Source: Paraburkholderia megapolitana (GTDB taxonomy: Bacteria; Pseudomonadota; Gammaproteobacteria; Burkholderiales; Burkholderiaceae). Taken from it: a stretch of 64,000 bases of DNA. Positions 8,337 to 17,473 of the stretch are shown here, piece by piece (positions within the stretch are counted from its first letter, which is position 1; the number at the start of each line of letters is the position of its first letter). The notes under the pieces were generated by a model. That model was not told the origin of the DNA. It worked only from the letters and a program-made list of their open reading frames with translations, and ran no database searches. Position numbers and translations under genes: made by a program. The stretch spans positions 1,612,001 to 1,676,000 of the forward strand of contig NZ_CP041743.1 in assembly GCF_007556815.1 (NCBI RefSeq), given 5' to 3'.

Positions 8337-9542
8337 ATGTACGCCTTCACCGCTCCCTTCGAAGCGCCGACCGGCTCGCCGATCCGCGAGTTGTTCAAGT
8401 ACCTCGCGCAGCCTGGCATGATCTCGTTTGCGGGCGGTTATCCGGCAAGCGATCTGTTCGACGTGGCGGGTCTGGAAGCAGCCGCGGCGCGCGCCGCGCA
8501 GCAACCGGCGCTGTGCCTGCAATACGGCCCGACCGACGGTCTCGCGACGCTGAAAGAGGAGCTGGCCAAACTGATGGCCCGGCGCGGCACACCGTGCTCG
8601 CCGCAGGACCTGCTGGTGACGACCGGTTCGCAGCAGGGCTTCGATCTGCTGTTGCGCGTGCTGGTCGCTCCCGGAGACACGGTGCTGGTCGAACAGCCCG
8701 CGTATCCGGCGACACTGCAGGCGCTCCGCTTGCAGCAGGCGAACATCGTCACGTTGCCGGTCGATCGCGATGGCCTCGACGTCGAAGCGCTCGATGCGCT
8801 GCTGGCATCGAGTGCGTTGCCGCAGCCGCCGAAGCTGCTCTATACGGTGCCCACGTTTGCCAATCCGACCGGCGCGACGCTTACGCGCGAGCGGCGTGTC
8901 GCGTTGCTGCGGCTCGCCGTGCGCTACCGCTTCCTCGTCGTCGAGGACGATCCATATGGAGACTTGCGGTTTGCCGGAACCGCGCTGCCTTCGCTGCTCG
9001 CATTGACCAGCGAGGTGCCCGGCGCCCGCGACTGGCTCGTGCACTTTTCCAGCCTGTCGAAGATCGTCGCTCCGGGTCTGCGGGTCGGCTGGACCATTGC
9101 GCCGGCGGAGATCGTGCGTCGCTGCGTCGTCGCGAAGCAGACGGTCGATCTCTGCAGCTCGCCGTGGACACAAGCCATCGCCGCCGCTTACCTCGCCGAC
9201 GGCGCGCTCGAACGGCATCTGCCGCACATCGTCGCCGCCTACGCACGCAAATGCGCCGCGCTGTGCGATGCGCTTGCGGCGCAACTGCCCGACGACATCG
9301 CGTTTCATCGGCCCGACGGCGGCATGTTCGTCTGGGCCCGGCTCACGCGCACACAGGATGCGTCGGCGTACTTGCAGGCGTGCATCGCCGAGAACGTGAT
9401 GTTTGTCCCCGGCATCGCGTTCTATCACGATCGTCACGACGTGGCGTCGCTGCGGCTTTCGTTTGCGGCGCCTGGTGTCGCGGATATCGAAACCGGCGTG
9501 AGCCGGATTGGCCTCGCGCTGCGCACACTCGAACAGCGTTAA
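8337..9542 (+). CDS. PLP-dependent aminotransferase (LysN-like, class I/II)
   Basis: Cytoplasmic pyridoxal-phosphate aminotransferase of 401 residues. It is the stand-alone catalytic relative of MocR-type proteins, with no DNA-binding domain. The cofactor lysine is Lys242 in FSSLSKIVAPGLRVGW. Other family marks are ISFAGGYPASDLF near the N-terminus, TTGSQQGFDL, and VEDDPYGDLRF. Proteins of this group include 2-aminoadipate aminotransferases (LysN). Its place next to an AmaB-type dehydrogenase, which makes 2-aminoadipate, and an HglS-type enzyme, which uses 2-oxoadipate, makes that transamination the most economical assignment. It has its own transcription start, since a terminator lies upstream. 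Confidence 0.82.
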   Translation: MYAFTAPFEAPTGSPIRELFKYLAQPGMISFAGGYPASDLFDVAGLEAAAARAAQQPALCLQYGPTDGLATLKEELAKLMARRGTPCSPQDLLVTTGSQQGFDLLLRVLVAPGDTVLVEQPAYPATLQALRLQQANIVTLPVDRDGLDVEALDALLASSALPQPPKLLYTVPTFANPTGATLTRERRVALLRLAVRYRFLVVEDDPYGDLRFAGTALPSLLALTSEVPGARDWLVHFSSLSKIVAPGLRVGWTIAPAEIVRRCVVAKQTVDLCSSPWTQAIAAAYLADGALERHLPHIVAAYARKCAALCDALAAQLPDDIAFHRPDGGMFVWARLTRTQDASAYLQACIAENVMFVPGIAFYHDRHDVASLRLSFAAPGVADIETGVSRIGLALRTLEQR

Positions 9543-9610
9543 TCGATTTTGCCGACCGGCGGTGCGTAATCGGCACCGCTGGACACCGCGCTCCATCTCA
9601 TTGCCATTTG

Positions 9611-9673
9611 AAACCCGTATATCCGCAGCCAGGCACGGGTTTGATTCCCTGTTTCAGTCACTCCAGAAACAGG
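9611..9673 (+). terminator. two tandem hairpins after the aminotransferase gene
   Basis: The first stem is AAACCCGT (9611-9618) with ACGGGTTT (9635-9642). The second is CCTGTTTC (9648-9655) with GAAACAGG (9666-9673). Both are followed only by short, mixed T-rich sequence, so termination efficiency is uncertain, but the place is right for ending the catabolic block. Confidence 0.45.
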
Positions 9674-10004
9674 TTTGAATCGAATGCAACAATTATTCAA
9701 TTTATGTGACCGACGCTCGTTTTACGGTTGAACACCGGGGAAACGTCGTTTGCACGCTGCACACCGTTAAATACATTGTGGCGCTGGTTGACCGAAAACA
9801 ATATCGAGTATCATCGCTGCGACAGGGAGTTGCTTGCCGGGCCGATATTGACAGGTGCTACGAACGGGGGTGTCGTCGGGACGTAGCAAGGCAAGGACGC
9901 AGTAAAAAGAAGACGCAGCAAAAAACGCAGCTCACGCACTGGCCAATAAGCAGGCAATAAGTGAGCAATACGCGCAGCGCAGAAAAATCAACCGCCAAAA
10001 TCAG
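9674..10004 (+). promoter_or_regulatory. upstream region of the macroglobulin operon
   Basis: This 331-base stretch has no convincing gene. It is less GC-rich than its surroundings, with A-rich tracts at about 9903-9928. A possible promoter is TTGCAC at 9750-9755 and TACATT at 9772-9777 with a 16-base spacer. The ribosome site before the first gene at 10005 is poor. I see no terminator between here and the operon, so the operon promoter must lie in this region. Confidence 0.35.
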
Positions 10005-11804
10005 ATGAAGATGTCGCGAAAGAAAATCGCCTTTCTGGGCGTGGGTCTTCTGGGGCTTCTGATCGTCGCCGGTATCGTCATTCAGGCGGTATGGCGGCCG
10101 TTCGGCAAGCACGGCAAAGTCAATACCAGCGAGATCGTTCTCGACATTCACCATCCCGATGCGCTGATCGATAGCGAGGCATTATCCCGGCTACCCGCCG
10201 ACATGCTGCGCGTGCCATTGCTGCACGACGTGCTCACTCAGGATTTCGTCGATTATTACGAATCCACCGATACCCGTCTTTCCGCCGACGGCGCATTGCG
10301 CCGTCTCGCCTTCGAACATCAGCTCGATTTTGGCGACCAGCTGATCCGGCGTGTTTTCGACGAACCGGCGCACGTGCTGCTGTGGCGTTCGCCGGACGGC
10401 CGGCTCGGCTACTGGATCATGTCGATGCGCCGCAACGGGCTCGCGAAACTGCTGCAGGGCCTCGGCAATGTCGCGGCCAGCGATACGCAGTTGAGCCAGG
10501 TCGCCAAACTGTCTGGCGACGTGCCGGTCTACGCCTTGAAGCTCGCGGTCGGGCGCACGCTGCTGTTCGCCACGAAGGACGACCGGCTTGTCGTGCTGTC
10601 CGCCCCGGGCGTGCTGCTCGGCACCGATGGCGCGTTGTTGAGCGAACGCGCCGATGTGGTCGACGACCTGCTGTCGTCGGGGCGCGACGACGCCGCTCAC
10701 GCGTTCCGGCTCGACGCCGCATCCGATCAACCCAAGGGACACCGGATCGTCGTGTCCGCCAACTATCTGTCGTTCGGCTACCAGACGTTTTTCTCCGGCA
10801 TCGAGGCGCTGCGCTTCGATCTCGCGTCGTCGGGCGGGGCGCCGGCCAGCTGGCAGACCGCGGCGCTGATCGATCCGGACCGCTTGCCGCAACAATGGAA
10901 CGGCGCGGACCTGTGGCACGCGCTGCCCGCCGGTCCCGCAGCCTGCGCGAGCCTGCCCGCCGACTGGAAGGGCGCCTCCGATCTGCTCGGCAAGGTGGTG
11001 TCGGCCGGCGCGGACGGCGCCGCGCAGATCGGCGACGCGCTGGCCGGACCGGCTGCCGTGTGCTGGTACGCGAAGTCGACGCTCGTCGCGCCGGTATTCG
11101 TGGCTCATCTGAAGAGCACCGATGCGAACGCGAACGCCGCGCTCAAAACCGTGCTCGGCAAGTCGTTCGGCGAAGTGATTGGCGCGTACGAAGCGCATGC
11201 CGCGAAGACCGACGGCAGCGACGGCTATCGCCGGTTGCCGGTTACGACACGTAGCCAGGGCGATGCCGTGACGCTCTGGCAGCGGCCGGTCAGCGCGCGC
11301 TCGGGTACCGCGCTGGCATCGAAAGCGCCGTTCGCCGCGCAGTTGTCCGCACAACGTTATTTCCCGGTCACGCTCGCGATGGCGCACGGCTATCTGATCT
11401 TTTCGCCGGATGCGCGGCTCGTCGACGACACGCTCGCCGTGCTCGACAAGCGCTATCCGGCGCTCGCCGATACGCTCGCGCCACAGCGCGTCTCGCGTAC
11501 GGTGCTCACGCTGACGCCGGCGGCCGCCGCGTCGCTGATCGAGCGGGAAGCCGCTTCCGCGTTGCCCGCCGATCAGGAAGCGATTTTCCGTAATGCCGCA
11601 CGCACGCATCTCGTGCCGAAGCTGCAGGCGCTCGCGCACTATCCGCCCGTATCGTTGAGCTTGCCGCAGACGTTGCCGTCGTCGTCGGGGTGGGTGCCGG
11701 TCGAGTGGTGGTTCGATCGCAGCGGTGGCGCGGCTGCTGCTGCGGCAGACGGTACCGCGGCGGCACGCGCGGCATGGGATCAACCCGGCGTCGGGGGCGA
11801 CTGA
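10005..11804 (+). CDS. yfaA: DUF2138 family protein (YfaA-like), membrane-anchored
   Basis: Protein of 599 residues matching the YfaA/DUF2138 family by its place in the yfa/mag gene set and by overall pattern. A single N-terminal membrane segment (about residues 8-29, [20 protein letters not shown]) follows a basic start, so the bulk is periplasmic. Family biochemistry is unknown. In Pseudomonas aeruginosa the corresponding six-gene macroglobulin operon encodes partners that hold MagD at the inner membrane. This protein would be one of those, by inference. It is the first gene of the operon. The next gene starts at GTG 11806, one base after its stop. The C-terminal 30 residues are Ala-rich. 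ATG at 10011 is an alternative start. Confidence 0.75.
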   Translation: MKMSRKKIAFLGVGLLGLLIVAGIVIQAVWRPFGKHGKVNTSEIVLDIHHPDALIDSEALSRLPADMLRVPLLHDVLTQDFVDYYESTDTRLSADGALRRLAFEHQLDFGDQLIRRVFDEPAHVLLWRSPDGRLGYWIMSMRRNGLAKLLQGLGNVAASDTQLSQVAKLSGDVPVYALKLAVGRTLLFATKDDRLVVLSAPGVLLGTDGALLSERADVVDDLLSSGRDDAAHAFRLDAASDQPKGHRIVVSANYLSFGYQTFFSGIEALRFDLASSGGAPASWQTAALIDPDRLPQQWNGADLWHALPAGPAACASLPADWKGASDLLGKVVSAGADGAAQIGDALAGPAAVCWYAKSTLVAPVFVAHLKSTDANANAALKTVLGKSFGEVIGAYEAHAAKTDGSDGYRRLPVTTRSQGDAVTLWQRPVSARSGTALASKAPFAAQLSAQRYFPVTLAMAHGYLIFSPDARLVDDTLAVLDKRYPALADTLAPQRVSRTVLTLTPAAAASLIEREAASALPADQEAIFRNAARTHLVPKLQALAHYPPVSLSLPQTLPSSSGWVPVEWWFDRSGGAAAAAADGTAAARAAWDQPGVGGD

Positions 11805-11805
11805 C

Positions 11806-12615
11806 GTGCGCGCGCGTTGTGCTTCGCGCAGCCCCTCGCCGCATGACTGCGCGGGCGATCGCGTCGACGGTTGCCTGGCTGCTCACGGAAGCGCTCACCC
11901 AGGCGGCCAGGCAAGCAACCGCACGCATCGCCACAGCAGGCGTACGTGGCTCACCGGCACAGCTACGGCGCTACTCACCGCGTGGTTCGCGCCGCACGTC
12001 TTCGCGCTATCCGCAACGACAGTCGCACCGGAACCCGACGCACTGTCGGCGGCACAATCGAACGCATTCCGCGCGTGGTTCGCCCGCATCGTCGACCAGC
12101 AGATGCGCCGTGGCCCAACGCCGCGCTGGACCCAGCGCGACTGCGCGGGCCTCGTACGTTTCGCCGCCGGCGAGGCACTGAAGCCGCACGACACACGCTG
12201 GCTGCGTGCCAACGGCATGAGCGGTGCAACCGACGCAAGCAGCCTGCCGCCCGAACTGCAACTGACGCCCACGCAACGCTCGCTCACCAACCGCTGGACG
12301 CGTATCGACGGCAGCACCGGCGCCTACGCGTCGGCGATCGCACTGATTCAACTGAACAGCCGTTTTGTCTCGAAGGATGTGAACCAGGCGCTGCCCGGCG
12401 ACCTGCTGTTCTTCGACCAGGGCGACGACCAGCATCTGATGATCTGGCTGGACCGCTACATCGCCTATCACACAGGCACCGTCACGCCGACCGATACCGG
12501 TCTGCGCGCGGTCGCCGTTTCCGACCTGATGCAATGGAAAGACTCCCGCTGGCAGCCGCTCGACGGCAATCCGAACTTCGTGGGTGTGTTTCGTCTGGCC
12601 TTTCTGACACCATGA
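11806..12615 (+). CDS. yfaT: DUF1175 family protein (YfaT-like), NlpC/P60-like fold, possible Tat export
   Basis: Predicted 269-residue exported protein of the YfaT/DUF1175 family. The catalytic-type pattern resembles NlpC/P60 cysteine peptidases: Cys113 in RDCAGLVRF, then GDLLFFDQ, then His210 in DQHLMIWL. Peptidoglycan-peptide or amide hydrolysis is therefore plausible but unproven. A twin-arginine-like signal SRRTWLT (residues 44-50) precedes a hydrophobic stretch ending HVFALSA. The long region before it is unusual, and GTG 11806 is the only in-frame start I find after the preceding stop. Its stop overlaps the start of the macroglobulin gene (ATGA at 12612-12615), so translation is coupled. 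Confidence 0.72.
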   Translation: MRARCASRSPSPHDCAGDRVDGCLAAHGSAHPGGQASNRTHRHSRRTWLTGTATALLTAWFAPHVFALSATTVAPEPDALSAAQSNAFRAWFARIVDQQMRRGPTPRWTQRDCAGLVRFAAGEALKPHDTRWLRANGMSGATDASSLPPELQLTPTQRSLTNRWTRIDGSTGAYASAIALIQLNSRFVSKDVNQALPGDLLFFDQGDDQHLMIWLDRYIAYHTGTVTPTDTGLRAVAVSDLMQWKDSRWQPLDGNPNFVGVFRLAFLTP

Positions 12616-15600
12616 CCTGCCATTACGCTCCTGTCGATTTCGCTTCCCGTCGCCCGCGTTCACGCTTGGGCGCAGCCCGTGCGCTTGCGCTTAGCCTCAC
12701 GCTCAGTCTCGTACTGGGTCTGACGCTGGCGCTAGGCAACGCCGCGCCCGCCCGCGCCGACGACACCGCCGCTTCCGCCGACGACACCAACATCGCGCAG
12801 AATCCGACGCTGCAGCCCGCGGCGCCGAGCGGCTTCGAAACGCAGAAGATCGACGGTCAGCCGTTCTTTCTGCTCTCCGATGCGAGCTTCGGCAGCGACC
12901 AGCTCGCGCAGGTCCGCCTCGAAGCACCGGGCCGCGAATTCAAGGATCAGCTGGCGGGTTATGGCGGTGCGGACATCGTGGTCTACCGCGTGCCGAAGCC
13001 GATCGAATTCCTGAAAGCGCAAAAGAACCTGCATCGTCTGAACATCGCCCCGAACTATCAGGGCGAGGGCCTCGCGAATACGCTCGCCTACCTGTGGGAC
13101 CGCTGGATTACCGAAGCGCGGCGCGCGTGGCAGCGCGTGCTGTCGTTCGCGACGCGCAGCAAGGCCACCGAGTCCGAGCCGCAGCTCAAGCTCGGCGATC
13201 AGTTGGCGCAACCGAGCCACTTCGCGCAGAACATGCAGTTCGCGCCGCTGAAGGGCTACGACCTCGTCGGGCGCTTTCGCTATCCGATCTGGGATGCGAA
13301 GACGATCCAGCCGCCCAAGGGTGTCGAACTGGCCGGTAGCAGCAGCAACTTCATCGAAGCGAGTTCGGGCAACGTGATGATTCCGGTCGGCAAGCTGCCG
13401 CCTGGCCTGTATATCGTCGAAGCGATCATCGGCAACTATCGCGCGCATACGCTGCTGTTCGTGTCCGACACGGTCGCGGTTGTCAAGGCGGCGTCGAGCG
13501 GCATGCTCGTGTGGACCGCGCGGCGCGACAACGGCAAGCCCGTGCCCAATACGGCGGTGAGCTGGACCGACGGCGTCGGCGTTCTGCAAAGCGGCAGCAC
13601 CGGCAACGACGGCGCACTCGCACTCGACCACGTGAGCCCCGAGCGCAGCTATGTGATCGGCAGCGATCCGGCGGGCGGCGTGTTCGTGTCGGAGAATTTC
13701 TACTACGACAGCGAGATCTACAACACCAAGATCTACGCGGTTACCGATCGTCCGATGTACCGCCCCGGTGACCGCGTGTACGTGAAGTTCATCGGCCGTA
13801 CGTTCCAGAACGCGACGCAGTCGTCCGCTCCCGCCGAGGCCGACATCAAGCTCGACGTGCTTGATCCGAGCGGCTCGCCGATCTCGACCTCGACCACGCA
13901 TTTCGCGTCGGATACCGGCGCGCAGGCCACGTTCACCATTCCCGCCGATGCCACCGCCGGCGGCTACACGCTGCGCTTCGATTACAACGGTGATATCTAT
14001 GGCAGCGCGTTTCGCGTGGCCGAATACGTGAAGCCGCATTTCGACGTCAACCTGTCGATGGACAAGCCCGACTACGCGACTGGCGAGGCGCTGCACGGCA
14101 AGATCCAGCTGCGTTATCCGGATGGCAAGCCGGTGAAGGACAGCAAGATTTCGGTGACGTTGCGCGCGCAACAGGTGACGATCGTCGATGGCGAGCTGCG
14201 TTATGCGGGTCTCTTTCCGGTGAAACTCGAACAGCAGGAACTGGAGACCGATAGCGACGGCAACGCGAGTCTCACGCTGCCGGCCGCAAAAGAGCCGAGC
14301 CGCTACGCGCTGACATTGTTCGCGCGTGACGGCGCTGCCTATCGAGTACGTGTCACGCGCGAAGTGCTGATTGCGCGCGGGGTGACGCCGTATCGCCTCG
14401 CCGCGGCGAAATCGTTCTCGCAGCCGAAGGAGCGCGTCGATTTCACGCTGCAGGCGCTCGGCGCAGTCGATCCGTCCGCGCACGCGCCGGCGAAATGGGA
14501 ATGGGTGCGGCTCGAATCGCAGACGCACAGCGAGGGCACGATCGGCAACGCGAAGGCCGGCGGTACGGTGACCATTCCCGTGCAGTTCGACGAGCCGGGC
14601 TCTTACATGCTGTCGGTGAAGGACGACACGGGCAACCTGCTAGGTGCAACGAGCCACTGGGTGGCCGGCGACGGCGTGAAAGCGATACCGGGCAGCGTCG
14701 AGATCGTGTTCGATCGCGATCGTTACAAGATCGGCGATACGGCTGAAGCGCTGATCACGTTCCCACAACCCGTCGACGACGCGTTGCTCACACTCGAGCG
14801 CGACAAGGTCGAACATCGCGCGCTGCTCACGTCGGGAGCGGACTGGTTGAGTCTGCAACGCGTCGCGCCGTCGCAATGGAAGGCGCGCATCAAGGTCGAT
14901 ACGAACTTCGCGCCGAACATGACGTTCTCGGTGCTGTATGTGCACGCAGGCGAGTACGTGTTCCAGAACGCCGGCATCGTCGTCGTGCAACCGACCATCG
15001 ATCTCGACGTGAAGAGCGACAAGCCGGTGTACGGCCCAGGCGACACTGTGACGCTCGACCTGACCAGCGCGATGAACGGCAAACCGCTGCCCGCCGATCT
15101 GACGGTGAGCGTCGTCGACGAAATGGTCTACGTGTTGCAGCCGGAAATCGCGCCAAGCATTGTCGATTTCTTCTATCACCCGCGGCGTAACAATGTGCGC
15201 ACGTCGTCGAGCCTGTCGTTCATCACCTACGATCTAGCGCTGTCGTCGCTGCGCGGCGCGCCAGGTGGACCGCAGCGCGAGCGCTATAACGAGCGCGGCG
15301 TGAAGGTACTCGAGCGTCCGCGCCGCGACGATCAGGACACGGCCGCGTGGGAGCCCGATCTGAAGACCGACGCAAGCGGTCACGTGAAGATGACCTTCAA
15401 GATGCCCGATGCGCTCGCGCGCTGGCGCATCACGGTGCGCGCGGCTTCGGCCGACGGTATGGTCGGCCAGCGCACGGCGTATGTGCGTTCGGACAAGGCG
15501 CTGTATCTGAAGTGGAGCGGTCCGGCGCATTTCCGCGCGAACGACAAGCCGTCCATCGACATGCTGGCTTTCAACCAGGCCAATACCGATGTTCAGGCGG

Positions 15601-17462
15601 ACTGGATCGTCGAAGGCGGCGGCTTGTCGGTGAACCAGAAGGTCACGCTGAAGCCTGGTGCGAACTATCTGAAGCTGCCGGTCGCGGCGATGAAACCCGG
15701 TGTCGTGGATGCGACCTTGCGGCAGGGTGGCAAGGATGTCGACCGTTTGCAGACATCGATTGCACTCGATGCAACCGGCTGGCTCGATCTGCATCAGACG
15801 CCGGTCGCGCTCGATGCCTCAGGCAAGCCGCTGAATCTCGCCGCCGATGCTCAGGATGTCAGCGTGCGGTTGATGTCGAGCGGCGCGAGCCAGTTTGCGC
15901 GCGTGGCCGACGACCTGATCGCATATCCGTACGGCTGCGCCGAACAAACTTCGAGCCGGCTGATTCCGCTCGCCCTCGCGCACGATGCGTTGAGTCGCGG
16001 CGGCAGTGCAAGTACGAGCGCGACGCAAGGTGTCGAAGCGCAGCTGCGCAATCAGCGCCAGCGGCTCGCGCTGCTTGCGGGCGTCGGCGGTACATTCGGC
16101 TGGTGGGGCGATACGACCGGCGGTAGCTCGCTGATCACCGCCTATGCGTACTACGCGGACTGGCTCGCCAGTCGCAGCCTCGCGATCTCGCTGCCCGCGG
16201 ACAACTGGCAGCACGCGATGGACGTCTACCGCGATGCTGGGGCGAAGGAGCCGCTGCTGCATCGCGCGCTCGCGCTGTGGTTCATGCAGCAGATGGGTCT
16301 GCCGGTTACAACTCCGCTCTCGGGTGTCGCGCAGCAGTTGATGCAGGCACAGACGTCGAAAGATACGGCGACTGCTAGCGGTCCTGGCTTCGGCCCTGAA
16401 GACAGCATCGTGTTCGCCAACCCGGACAGCGCGCGCGGCACGCAGCTCGCGCTCGTGTTGACCGCTTACATGGCGCGTAGCGCTGCCGGCGTGCAATTGC
16501 CCGATGGTTTTGACGGAGCGGTGTCGGCGGCACGCGGCGCACTTGCAACCGATTCCGCGCCGCTCGTGCAAAGCCTGCTCGTGATGACGGGCGCAACCGG
16601 TGGTTCGGGCGCCGACGGCGCGGCACCGGTCGACGCGGTCGCGCTGCTCGCAAAAAGCAGCGCCTCGTATCCGACCTTCGACCGCGCGTTGACGCTACTG
16701 TGGTTGCGCAAGGCATTGGGCGGCGACGCCGACAGCACGCCGCTACCGGAGCTGCAAGGCGCCGGATGGCAGCGCAACACGACGCCGACCGGCGCAGCGG
16801 TGTGGAAGTGGACCGGCACCGGTTTGCCGCAGTCCGTCGATATCGGCGCAGTCCGGCCCGACGTGACGGCGCTCGTGTCGTACCGCAGCCGCGCGGCCGA
16901 TACGAGCCGCCTGCCGGTGACCGTCGAGCGGCATCTATACAAGCTCGTACCGTCCACGCCGGCCGCCACCGACAAGAAGGACGCCAAGAAGAGCGACACG
17001 AGCGACGCTGACGCCGCCGCACGCTTCACCTTCACGGCCGAAGCCGTGAAGCCCGGCGACGCGCTCGACAGCAACGCGCTCTATGTCGACGAAGTGACGC
17101 TCACGCCTCCGGCGAACACGGCCTACCAGTACGGCCTGCTCGAAGTACCGCTGCCGCCGGGGGGCGAAGTCGAGGCGACGAGCTGGGGCATCAGCATCGA
17201 TGGCTTGCCGGGTCCCGCCAGCGAGGGCGGCAGCGGTCCGCAGCCGTTCCAGCGCGCGGTTACCTATGAGATGGGCGAGCTGAACTACCATCAACCGGTG
17301 CCGCTGCTCGACCGCCGCGTCGCGTTGCGTCAGCTCGTGCGCTTCGGTTTGCCGGGCACGTTCGTCGTGCCGCCCGCGCGCTACTTCCGCATGTATCAGC
17401 CGGATGCGAAGGCGTTCGAAGGCGGCAAGAGCGATCGTCTGATCACGATGAAGATCGGTTGA
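12612..17462 (+). CDS. yfaS: bacterial alpha-2-macroglobulin (YfaS/MagD-like) with thioester motif
   Basis: Large periplasmic protease trap of 1616 residues. A signal peptide covers about residues 1-49 (hydrophobic [18 protein letters not shown], then APARA). The macroglobulin (MG) domains fill the N-terminal half; the segment [14 protein letters not shown] is a typical MG2 feature. The central MG/alpha-2-M domain includes [15 protein letters not shown]. The thioester domain carries [16 protein letters not shown], with Cys1109 and Gln1112 forming the CxEQ motif. A helical toroid follows ([13 protein letters not shown]), then a C-terminal receptor-binding-like domain. Cleavage of the bait region by an invading protease would trap it covalently. 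The start at 12612 overlaps the yfaT stop by four bases. No lipobox is visible, so anchoring probably needs its operon partners. Confidence 0.9.
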   Translation: MTCHYAPVDFASRRPRSRLGAARALALSLTLSLVLGLTLALGNAAPARADDTAASADDTNIAQNPTLQPAAPSGFETQKIDGQPFFLLSDASFGSDQLAQVRLEAPGREFKDQLAGYGGADIVVYRVPKPIEFLKAQKNLHRLNIAPNYQGEGLANTLAYLWDRWITEARRAWQRVLSFATRSKATESEPQLKLGDQLAQPSHFAQNMQFAPLKGYDLVGRFRYPIWDAKTIQPPKGVELAGSSSNFIEASSGNVMIPVGKLPPGLYIVEAIIGNYRAHTLLFVSDTVAVVKAASSGMLVWTARRDNGKPVPNTAVSWTDGVGVLQSGSTGNDGALALDHVSPERSYVIGSDPAGGVFVSENFYYDSEIYNTKIYAVTDRPMYRPGDRVYVKFIGRTFQNATQSSAPAEADIKLDVLDPSGSPISTSTTHFASDTGAQATFTIPADATAGGYTLRFDYNGDIYGSAFRVAEYVKPHFDVNLSMDKPDYATGEALHGKIQLRYPDGKPVKDSKISVTLRAQQVTIVDGELRYAGLFPVKLEQQELETDSDGNASLTLPAAKEPSRYALTLFARDGAAYRVRVTREVLIARGVTPYRLAAAKSFSQPKERVDFTLQALGAVDPSAHAPAKWEWVRLESQTHSEGTIGNAKAGGTVTIPVQFDEPGSYMLSVKDDTGNLLGATSHWVAGDGVKAIPGSVEIVFDRDRYKIGDTAEALITFPQPVDDALLTLERDKVEHRALLTSGADWLSLQRVAPSQWKARIKVDTNFAPNMTFSVLYVHAGEYVFQNAGIVVVQPTIDLDVKSDKPVYGPGDTVTLDLTSAMNGKPLPADLTVSVVDEMVYVLQPEIAPSIVDFFYHPRRNNVRTSSSLSFITYDLALSSLRGAPGGPQRERYNERGVKVLERPRRDDQDTAAWEPDLKTDASGHVKMTFKMPDALARWRITVRAASADGMVGQRTAYVRSDKALYLKWSGPAHFRANDKPSIDMLAFNQANTDVQADWIVEGGGLSVNQKVTLKPGANYLKLPVAAMKPGVVDATLRQGGKDVDRLQTSIALDATGWLDLHQTPVALDASGKPLNLAADAQDVSVRLMSSGASQFARVADDLIAYPYGCAEQTSSRLIPLALAHDALSRGGSASTSATQGVEAQLRNQRQRLALLAGVGGTFGWWGDTTGGSSLITAYAYYADWLASRSLAISLPADNWQHAMDVYRDAGAKEPLLHRALALWFMQQMGLPVTTPLSGVAQQLMQAQTSKDTATASGPGFGPEDSIVFANPDSARGTQLALVLTAYMARSAAGVQLPDGFDGAVSAARGALATDSAPLVQSLLVMTGATGGSGADGAAPVDAVALLAKSSASYPTFDRALTLLWLRKALGGDADSTPLPELQGAGWQRNTTPTGAAVWKWTGTGLPQSVDIGAVRPDVTALVSYRSRAADTSRLPVTVERHLYKLVPSTPAATDKKDAKKSDTSDADAAARFTFTAEAVKPGDALDSNALYVDEVTLTPPANTAYQYGLLEVPLPPGGEVEATSWGISIDGLPGPASEGGSGPQPFQRAVTYEMGELNYHQPVPLLDRRVALRQLVRFGLPGTFVVPPARYFRMYQPDAKAFEGGKSDRLITMKIG

Positions 17463-17473
17463 GTGAGCCAGCG

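Noticed and set aside
9706..9960. Possible 84-residue gene upstream of the macroglobulin operon
   Set aside because: Composition unlike proteins of this genome, no ribosome site and no family; treated as leader or intergenic DNA.
12732..14528. Minus-strand open frame of 598 codons inside the macroglobulin gene
   Set aside because: Composition is rich in Arg, His and Val, with no motifs; the macroglobulin frame accounts for the DNA.
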